From DASYYE01 sp035946955 (GTDB lineage Bacteria; Actinomycetota; Actinomycetes; Streptosporangiales; Streptosporangiaceae), in contig DASYYE010000030.1 of NCBI GenBank assembly GCA_035946955.1, positions 1 through 16,031 of the forward strand: a stretch of DNA of 16,031 nucleotides. The letters run 5' to 3'. This document shows positions 7,070-13,189 of this stretch, in pieces. The notes beneath the pieces were generated by a model. The model was not told the origin of the DNA, ran no database searches, and saw only the letters and a list, made by a program, of their open reading frames with translations. Numbering within the stretch: position 1 is the stretch's first letter; every line of letters starts with the position of its first letter. The position numbers and the translations under genes are program-made.

Positions 7070-7320
7070 TGGCGAGTACTTCGCCGCGACGAGGAACTGC
7101 TGCGCCAGGCTATCGACAACCTACTGGCCAGCGTCCCGGCCAGCCAGCTCCTCCGGATCTCCGACCGCTTCCACCGCGCCACCCCATCCTCCGCCCCGGC
7201 TCCGGCCTCGGGCTCGCCCTCATCGCCGCGGTCACCGTCACCCACAACGGCACCGCCCGACGCAGCGCTCAACGAGCCCCAAGGGGTGCGGGTCACCCTC
7301 ACCCTGGCACATCCAGCCAG
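7070..7320 (+). pseudogene. Histidine kinase C-terminus remnant with frameshifts
   Basis: Plus-strand frames together recall the ATPase domain of a two-component sensor kinase. RRDEELLRQAIDNLLAS (about 7082-7130) looks like the N-box. SQLLRISDRFHRA follows directly. A frame change then gives GSGLGLALIAAVTVTHNGTA (7198-7257), a G2-box-like motif and following helix. A second change near 7258 restores the first frame, reading AALNEPQGVRVTLTL, a normal kinase ending. The roughly 30 residues expected between the N-box and RISDRF, including the DxGxG box, are missing. There are thus a deletion and two compensating frameshifts. No kinase N-terminus or response regulator is nearby. It is dead, and abuts the IS110 relic on the opposite strand. 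Confidence 0.72.
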
Positions 7321-7533
7321 CCCAGCCCAGCCGTCCAGCCGGACGCCGCCAGCACCACGCCAAGCCCGCACGCCTGACGCGGGCAATCAAACAGCCCAGC
7401 GAACCGGCCCGCTCAGGCACCACAACCGGGAAGCAAGCGGTTCGACGCACCGCTCCTCCAGCCCCGGATCCGTCCGCCATATGTCCGTAACCAACGCCAC
7501 ACGGTGTCCCCACCTGGCCGACGGTGACCCAAG

Positions 7534-7773
7534 ATGACACACAGCAAGACGGCCCGCCAAGCCGCGCTCTCCGCAGCGGGTCTATCTCACGAACGGCTCT
7601 GTCTCACTTTCGGTGGTGACCTAGCGCGCGTGTTCTTCCTCGATGACGAGGACATGGACCTTGTCCGCCACCGGCACCTGGGCACACTGGGCATCTACGT
7701 CCAGCTCGGCGAGGAGACCTCCGCCCGCATCACCGCCGAAAACGACGACCACAACCGCCGCCGGCACCGCTGA
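7534..7773 (+). CDS. Small hypothetical protein, possible Tn3-transposase N-terminal remnant
   Basis: A 79-residue frame starts with ATG at 7534 but has no strong ribosome site. The core VFFLDDEDMDLVRHRHLGTL, followed by GIYVQLGE, resembles the FFFLDDADRxLVxxRRGxHN/LGFALQL region of the DUF4158 N-terminus of Tn3-family transposases, with several residues missing. The ends (AALSAAGLSHERL and DDHNRRRHR) do not fit that family. It sits next to other mobile-element and gene relics, which favours a remnant. A genuine small protein cannot be excluded. No function is assigned. Confidence 0.4.
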   Translation: MTHSKTARQAALSAAGLSHERLCLTFGGDLARVFFLDDEDMDLVRHRHLGTLGIYVQLGEETSARITAENDDHNRRRHR

Positions 7774-7835
7774 CCACGACACCGTCAGGCCCGGGACCGT
7801 CCCGCCATGATCAGAGATCTGGCGGGCTGGGTCAG

Positions 7836-8347
7836 CTACCCCAGCGCCGGGCCTTTAGCAGAGAACGGGCGGGTCACGATGGCGAGGACCCGGATCAGCC
7901 ACGTCCATGGCCACCGCACCAGGAGGTAGCACTCATGCTGCACATAGGTCAGATCAAGGCTTTGGGGTGACCCGTCTGCCCAGGTGGCCTCGGCACCGAC
8001 ACCGAGGACAGGCCACCCGGCGGCGGGCAGGACGACAAAGCCGGCTTGGACCTGCGAGCTGGTGGCGGTGAACTGGCCCTGCCCGACCGTCGTCGTGGGC
8101 CCTGGTAGCTGCCGTCTTGGCTGTTGAGGTTGGCGCCGATGGTCACCTGGGCGGCCACACCCGGACGCTGCGAGGTGACGGTCACGGTGACCTCGTCGGG
8201 GGTAATGCCCGGCACCGGCAGCGCGACCTGGCACTGCTGGGTGACGCTGCTGAGCGTGATTCCATCCGCGGGCGCCTGGTGCGCGCCAGGGCGGGGTACA
8301 TCGGCGGGACCGGCGCGCATGCCACGCCACATGCCAGCGATATCCAT
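7836..8347 (-). pseudogene. Hypothetical protein gene split by one frameshift
   Basis: Translation would start at ATG 8347, with AAGGGAG 9 bases upstream. An ATG at 8356 is less likely because the ribosome site abuts it. The first frame reads MDIAGMWRGMRAG, then GITLSSVTQQCQVALPVPGI and DEVTVTVTSQRPGVAAQVTI, up to QDGSYQGP. At the GGGCCC run (8098-8103) the coherent reading moves to another frame. It continues TTTVGQGQFTATSSQVQAGF, VVLPAAGWPVLGVGAEATWA, DLTYVQHECYLLV and a hydrophobic WPWTWLIRVLAIV near the C-terminus. One extra C would join the frames into about 170 residues. The regular valine/threonine alternation suggests a beta-rich fold. I do not recognise the family. Either the gene is broken or the base call is wrong. 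Confidence 0.6.
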
Positions 8348-8576
8348 GTCCGTCATCTCCCTTGCCGTCTTGCAGCCACAGCTATTTCGCTGAGATCACC
8401 TCAGTGACAGGCGCCGGTGCGCAAGTATCAGCCACTTCGGATGGGTGCTGCAGGTGGCTGTTGCCTGGTCACGCGCCGCCGAGAGGACCTTAAGCCGTCC
8501 TGCTGTGTTAGTCATCATCCGTGTTGCGCCACCAAGTGACCTGGGCCTGATATGGGTGTTGAGTGCCTGAATGCCA
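8348..8576. other. Intergenic stretch with 7-bp inverted repeat
   Basis: No gene is supported between the crystallin-like gene and the unknown gene. CAGCCAC at 8429-8435 pairs with GTGGCTG at 8454-8460 around an 18-base loop, which could end the crystallin transcript. The right-hand bases of the next minus-strand gene's leader lie here. Confidence 0.35.
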
Positions 8577-9371
8577 TCAGCGGACAGCGATTGACCGGGC
8601 CTTGTCGTTGAAGCCCATTTCGGTGAGGTCCGGATAGCTGCCGGGCGCCAGGATCAGGTTCTGGCTAGTAAACCCTTCTTGCTCACATAGGATCGCAGCC
8701 TGACCAGCGAAGTCTGGGCCAGGGATGACCTGCACAGAACTTGCGCTGCGGTCGAACTCTGCGCCGAAGTCGTTTGCCAGGCTGGCCGAGTTCTCGACAA
8801 CCACGATCCTGTGGTTGCGGAACGGCGCGTCGACGAACAACTCGACGACCAGCGGCACAGGCGCAATGGTGGCAGCCACGGCCGGGCGGACCGGCCAGGC
8901 GGGGTCGAACAGAATCACCGAGATGTCCACGCCCGCACGTATTGCCGACGGGCAGATCCGCACCGAACTGACACCGAAGTCGAAGAACTCAGGCAGGACG
9001 CCATCCGTTACCCGGCCGCCGCCCTCGTAGTCGCTGCGTCGTACAAGACCGCGAACGGCGGCCTCCCGTTGGCTTGCTGCCAGGCGTCGTAGTCCGGCCC
9101 GGGGTGCAAACCCACCGCGTTCACCTGGTCGTCGAACCCCAGCAAATCAAGGTTCGGAGTGTCCTCCACCAGCAAGCGCTTGGCCCCCCCGAAGCCGGCA
9201 CCTTGCCACAGCGCCACCACCAACGGGATCATCGTAGCCAGAGAATCGCACGCCGAGACTCCTACCCGTTCTGCGGCCGCATGTGCTGGGGCCCCTCCCG
9301 AGTTCGCCAAGGGCGGCGTGCTGGCCTTGGCCTATCTCGGCTCGCGCCTTGTCCACGAAGTAGCCTGCCAC
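8577..9371 (-). pseudogene. Beta/gamma-crystallin-like protein with four Greek keys, two frameshifts
   Basis: Three minus-strand frames join into one protein of about 264 residues. It opens at a GTG (9371) as AGYFVDKARAEIGQGQHAAL. A shift at about 9288-9303, in a GGGAGGGGCCCC stretch, leads to AERVGVSACDSLATMIPLVV and the first Greek key (ALWQGAGFGGAKRLLVEDTP, LDLLGFDDQV). A second shift near 9027 restores frame: with one base added the text reads VLYDAADYEGGGRVTDGVLP, then FFDFGVSSVRI. Keys three and four follow (VELFVDAPFRNHRIVVVENS...FDRSASSVQV; LAPGSYPDLTEMGFNDKARS). The four Y/F-x-G and late S-x-V positions are the crystallin pattern. The calcium motifs are degenerate. No ribosome site precedes 9371. 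The shifts compensate (+1, then -1). It is a decayed gene or carries sequence errors. Confidence 0.75.
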
Positions 9372-9480
9372 GCCGGGAGGTCATCGCCTTGGCCGTCGCA
9401 TACGGTGGCTGACCGCGGCTCTGCCTGCGCGGTCACGGTTGCGGGTGGTGGGCGTGGCTGGTGCCGGAGATCATTGAGGC

Positions 9481-10989
9481 ATGGATTCAGTGCGAGGCCA
9501 GCGGGTCGGGGAGGCGCTGGCGGACTTCTGCGCGCGACCGCCGGTCCCCGGTCTCCCGTGTGACCCGGACGCCGTGGAGGTAAGACTGCTGGAGTTGTTC
9601 CACCGTGTCGCTGGGTCTGTCCCCGCGTATCAGGACTTCCTGCGTGAGCACGGCGTGGATCCGGCGGGGGTGCGAACATTCGCCGACTTCTGCCGGTTGC
9701 CATTGACGACTAAGGAGAACTATCACTGGCGGTATCCGCTCGCCCGGCGCTGTCGCGATGGGCGACTGGAGAGCTGTGACATGATCGCCGTCTCGTCCGG
9801 CTCTACCGGCCGACCCACATACTGGCCCCGGTTCCTGCCGGATGAGCTGGCGGCCGCGGCCCGGTTCGAGCAGGTCTTCCACGACAGTTTCGAGGCTGAC
9901 CGGCGGTCAACACTGGCCGTAGTGTGCTTCCCCCTCGGCACGTGGGTGGGCGGGCTGTATACGGCCTCGTGCTGCCGCCATCTTGCACTCAAGGGGTACC
10001 CGATCACGGTGGTCGCGCCCGGCAACGACAAAGAGGAGATCTTGCGGGTGGCGCCGGAACTGGCCCCGGGCTTCGCGCAGACGGTGCTGCTCGGCTATCC
10101 CCCGTTCCTGAAGGATGTGATCGACACCGGTACCGGCCGTGGTGTGAGCTGGGCTTCCCTGAATGTCAAACTCGTGTTGGCTGGGGAGGTGTTCAGCGAG
10201 GACTGGCGTGACCTGGTGGGCTCGCGTGCCGGAATGCGCAGGCCTGCCTACGACTCGGCCGCGCTGTACGGGACCGCCGATGCCGGGGTGCTCGGAAACG
10301 AAACGCCCCTGAGCGTCACCATCCGCCGGTTCCTGGCCCGCACCCCACAAGCCACCCAGGCACTCTTCGGCCAGTCCCGGCTGCCTACCCTCGTGCAATA
10401 CGACCCGCTCAGCCGCTTCTTCGAAGCCCGCGACGGCACCCTGCTGTTCTCGGGCGACAACGGCGTGCCACTCATCCGCTACCACATCGCCGACGAAGGC
10501 GGCACGCTGGCCTATGAGGAGATGCTCGCGCACTGCAAGGAATATGGCTTCGACCCGCTGGTCAGCCTCGGCGGCGGGCGGGGCTCGCCGCCGCTGCCAT
10601 TCGTCTACGTCTTCGGCCGCTCGCACTTCACGATGTCCTTCTTCGGTGCGAACATCTACCCAGAAAACATCGCGGCAGGACTTGAGCAGCCGACGGTAAG
10701 CGGCTGGGTGACCGGCAAGTTCGTGCTTGAGGTGGCCGAAGACGCCGACTACAACCGCCACCTCGCCATCGCGGTCGAACTGGCCCCCGGCGAACACGGC
10801 AGCACCGGCCGCCGGGCGCTGGCAGCTGAGTCCATCCGCACCCAGTTGAACCGCCTCAACAGCGAGTTCGCTCACTACGTGCCCGGGGACTACCAGACGC
10901 CACGCGTCACACTGCTGCCCACCGGAGACCCGCAGTACTTCCCCCGCGGCGTCAAGCACCGCTACACCCGAAAGCCAGGCGAGCACTGA
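9481..10989 (+). CDS. PaaK-like adenylate-forming enzyme (phenylacetate-CoA ligase family)
   Basis: The intact 502-residue protein has the ANL-fold motifs of the PaaK branch: P-loop SSGSTGRP at 105-112, YGTADAG at 263-269 (in place of YGxTE), and RYHIADEG at 333-340 (counterpart of RYRTGD). The hinge region is GRSHFTMSFFGANIYPENI at 379-397, and a short C-terminal domain ends in a lysine/arginine-rich RGVKHRYTRKPG. Such enzymes activate an aromatic or other carboxylic acid with ATP, usually to a CoA thioester. The hinge lacks the GRxDD acids of classical PaaK, so substrate or second-step chemistry may differ. No phenylacetate-degradation genes are near. The ATG at 9481 has GAGG one base before it; a GTG at 9490 fits that ribosome site better. 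The gene is divergent from the crystallin-like gene and convergent with the propeller gene. Confidence 0.82.
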   Translation: MDSVRGQRVGEALADFCARPPVPGLPCDPDAVEVRLLELFHRVAGSVPAYQDFLREHGVDPAGVRTFADFCRLPLTTKENYHWRYPLARRCRDGRLESCDMIAVSSGSTGRPTYWPRFLPDELAAAARFEQVFHDSFEADRRSTLAVVCFPLGTWVGGLYTASCCRHLALKGYPITVVAPGNDKEEILRVAPELAPGFAQTVLLGYPPFLKDVIDTGTGRGVSWASLNVKLVLAGEVFSEDWRDLVGSRAGMRRPAYDSAALYGTADAGVLGNETPLSVTIRRFLARTPQATQALFGQSRLPTLVQYDPLSRFFEARDGTLLFSGDNGVPLIRYHIADEGGTLAYEEMLAHCKEYGFDPLVSLGGGRGSPPLPFVYVFGRSHFTMSFFGANIYPENIAAGLEQPTVSGWVTGKFVLEVAEDADYNRHLAIAVELAPGEHGSTGRRALAAESIRTQLNRLNSEFAHYVPGDYQTPRVTLLPTGDPQYFPRGVKHRYTRKPGEH

Positions 10990-11115
10990 CATACTGCTGG
11001 TGAGACGCTGTGCTCACTCGTGGACGTGTGGGGACTACCTGCCGGTGTGACGGGCAGCCATGCCTGCTCCACCGCGCGGTGTTTCTTGCGTGCCGCTAGG
11101 CGCCGGTTTGTGCCG

Positions 11116-12282
11116 CTACCCGTTGCTTGTGTTGATGATCAGGTTCTCGTAGCCGGAGCGTCCCACAGCCCAGACTGTTCCGGAAGGAAGGGCTGCCACT
11201 GCGGCAAGCTCGTTGTACTGGCTGCCGCTTGGCACCGGTGTTGACACCACGTGCCACTTCGTCCCGTCCCAGTCAGCGACGAGCGGCGATGCTCCCCCGG
11301 TGGAGCCATAGTCGTACCCCACGGCCCACACATCACCGGCCGAGATTGCGGCCGCCTGGGTGAACACGTCATTTCCGGTAACGGGATCCGGGCTGGGCAC
11401 AATACTCCACGCCTTGCCGTTCCAGTGCTCAGAGAGGGTTTGGTAGGGAGCCCCTCTGACAGTCCCCCGCGTGGTGCCCACCGCCCACACGTCGCTGGCC
11501 GAGACGGCCGTGATGCCGCTCACGGAGACATAGGCAGCACTGACCGCCGGGCCTGAAAATGTGGTCCAGGTCTTGCCGTCCCAGTGTTCGAAGACGGGCT
11601 GCCCCCCTGCCTCTCCGGCAGCCCACACGTCCGAGGCGGAGATGACCGCCACCGAGCTGAGGCCAGAGGTGCTCATGGGGCTCGGCACGATACTCCAGCG
11701 AGAGCCGTTCCAGTGCTCAATGAGCCCGTCATCACCACCGATGCTGGCGTCGAAATGGCTCCCGACAGCCCAGACATCTGTCGCCGATACGGCTGCGACA
11801 CCAGACAGGACGTCACCCACGCCGTTACTGTCGGTGGCGGCGGGAACCGTGCTCCAGCCGGTGCCGTTCCAGTGCTCAACCAGCGGCTCGTACACCGGGT
11901 TGTAGTAGTTGCTGTCATTGACGCTGTACCCGGCCGCCCAGGCGTTTGCTGGTGAGAGGTCCGCGACCGCGCTGAGAATGTTCTCGCTGCCGAACGGGTT
12001 CGGTGTGGGCACCACGGCCCACGCGCTCCCACTCCAGTGTTCTGCGAGGGAGAAGTATGTTGAACGAGTGCTGTTTGCGTAGTAACCAACCGTCCAGGCA
12101 TCACTGGGTGAGCTGGCTCCCACAGCCAGCAGAGTGGGAGAAGTGCCAGGGCTGGGGCTGGGAACAATCTGCCAGACCGCGCCAGCGCCTGATGCCATCG
12201 CCCCCGCTGCACCCTGAATCGGCAAGACCGCAGTCGCCGAGGCCGCCATCCCAGCAAGGACCAGCGGTATCTTCCAGATCAT
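11116..12282 (-). CDS. Secreted seven-bladed beta-propeller repeat protein
   Basis: The 388-residue product starts at ATG 12282, with GGAG about 10 bases upstream; a longer reading from 12342 has no better site. An N-terminal signal peptide (MIWKIPLVLAGMAASATAVL, then AAGA) directs export. Seven repeats of about 50 residues begin near 51, 102, 159, 208, 256, 307 and 359. Each has the form L.AV.A.S..DVWAVG, a variable loop, then EHWNG..W..VPSP. The last repeat lacks its EHWNG strand, while the mature N-terminus supplies a VWQIVPSPSP strand. This suggests a velcro-closed seven-bladed propeller. Variable loops (Gly/Ser/Tyr-rich) could bind a ligand or wall polymer. Similar secreted repeat proteins are common in actinomycetes, without known function. 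It is convergent with the ligase gene; 126 bases separate them. Confidence 0.85.
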   Translation of the reverse strand: MIWKIPLVLAGMAASATAVLPIQGAAGAMASGAGAVWQIVPSPSPGTSPTLLAVGASSPSDAWTVGYYANSTRSTYFSLAEHWSGSAWAVVPTPNPFGSENILSAVADLSPANAWAAGYSVNDSNYYNPVYEPLVEHWNGTGWSTVPAATDSNGVGDVLSGVAAVSATDVWAVGSHFDASIGGDDGLIEHWNGSRWSIVPSPMSTSGLSSVAVISASDVWAAGEAGGQPVFEHWDGKTWTTFSGPAVSAAYVSVSGITAVSASDVWAVGTTRGTVRGAPYQTLSEHWNGKAWSIVPSPDPVTGNDVFTQAAAISAGDVWAVGYDYGSTGGASPLVADWDGTKWHVVSTPVPSGSQYNELAAVAALPSGTVWAVGRSGYENLIINTSNG

Positions 12283-12719
12283 CGCTAACTCACTCCCACC
12301 GTGCGCCCACCACAACGCCCGAGGCCTGAACGAGGCCCGCACACCCTAAACACGCACCCGGGGGACAGGTGGTTCGCCGCCCGCTGGGAACACGGGCATG
12401 TGGCCCCGCGGCCATCCGACCCGGCCGGTGTAGCTGGCAGGTCCACCGGAGCCGGCCACCCGTTCTGCATCGTCTTCGGCGGCAATAGCACAGGCTGAAC
12501 CGGCGTCCGCTCATACCGCCAGTCGAGTGTTCGACGAGCGGCTTTGTTCGGCTTGCGGTAGGCGAGGTTCGCCGAAGGCCGCATCACCAGGGTGGCCCTG
12601 GTGGTTGTGCCTGTTGACGAATGCGAGACTGAGCCGTGCTCGCCGGTGCGGTGGTAGGTGGCGCGCAGCCGGGCGGGGTGCCCAGCCGGGCGCCAGGCGC
12701 GGCCGGGACGGGGCTGCAG
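12283..12719. other. Non-coding stretch upstream of propeller gene
   Basis: No gene is supported. Open frames on both strands give Arg/Pro/Gly-rich strings without family likeness. An inverted repeat CACCAGGG / CCCTGGTG with a 3-base spacer lies at 12585-12603. The part beside 12282 should contain the propeller gene promoter on the minus strand. The part next to 12720 may be decayed helicase sequence. Confidence 0.45.
12585..12603. repeat. 8-bp inverted repeat with 3-base centre
   Basis: CACCAGGG at 12585-12592 pairs perfectly with CCCTGGTG at 12596-12603 around TGG. It may be an operator or a hairpin; it lies about 300 bases before the propeller gene. Confidence 0.4.
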
Positions 12720-12890
12720 GTACCCGTCGTCAGGCTGACCAAGATCTTCAGGCAAGCGCAGCAGTCAGGGATCGTGGTCAACACGCACCGGGTGAACGCC
12801 GGGCGCCCGCCGTACCCGCCAGCCCCCGCACCGCCCGGCGCACAAGCCAGCACATTTCCTGACTTCTACTGGTTCAAGACCGAGCGAGGA
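12720..12890 (+). pseudogene. RecD-like helicase fragment
   Basis: A plus-strand frame reads VPVVRLTKIFRQAQQSGIVV, then NTHRVNAGRPP, and further on FPDFYWFKTE. This matches the middle of the ATP-dependent RecD-like (RecD2/TraA-type) helicase, where VPVVRLTEIFRQAQxSxIVxxAHRIN precedes a FPDFFWF segment. Only about 57 of the roughly 700 residues are visible. The preceding Walker B/GDxDQLPxVGxG segment is not found in any frame directly upstream, and the following sequence loses likeness. It is a gene relic, probably left by recombination. Confidence 0.72.
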
Positions 12891-13189
12891 CGAACCGTGA
12901 CCCCGCTGACCAGCCAGATCCGGCTCGGCCCGACACCCAAACCAGCGACCCGGCCGAACGCCTCAACGCCGCCGGGCTGGCCTGGGCACGGGGTTCCCAC
13001 CCAGCGAGACTGTAGAGACCACTGCACCCCAGCCCCGGTCGCCGGGCTAGTCCTGCGGCTAACTGATTGTAATCAAGATCTTCCAGAGGGTGGGGGTGGG
13101 GTGTGTCATGAGAGGTTGCAAGTTTCTTAACTGGGGCAGGGGGCCCCTGTAGCGTGGCTGTTGGAGCCGGTTGCGGGCGGGGGTGCTCA
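12891..13189. other. Leader and promoter region of the SARP gene
   Basis: No gene is supported. The first half may be decayed DNA following the helicase fragment. The second half is less GC-rich (around 13065-13135) and likely contains the promoter of the regulator at 13190. CAGGGG at 13137-13142 and CCCCTG at 13144-13149 form a near-perfect palindrome 40 bases before the start codon, a possible operator. Confidence 0.45.
13137..13149. promoter_or_regulatory. Inverted repeat before the SARP gene, possible operator
   Basis: CAGGGG and CCCCTG flank a single central G, 40 bases before the start codon of the regulator. A dimeric protein could bind here. No direct heptamer repeats typical of SARP boxes were seen. 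Confidence 0.3.

Noticed and set aside
9907..10992. Minus-strand 361-residue frame
   Set aside because: It is antisense to the PaaK-like enzyme, whose motifs are clear; the antisense product has no domain.
10990..11115. Bidirectional terminator between convergent genes
   Set aside because: Only a weak 5-bp pairing (CTGCC with GGCAG) around 11039-11057 was found, too short to claim.
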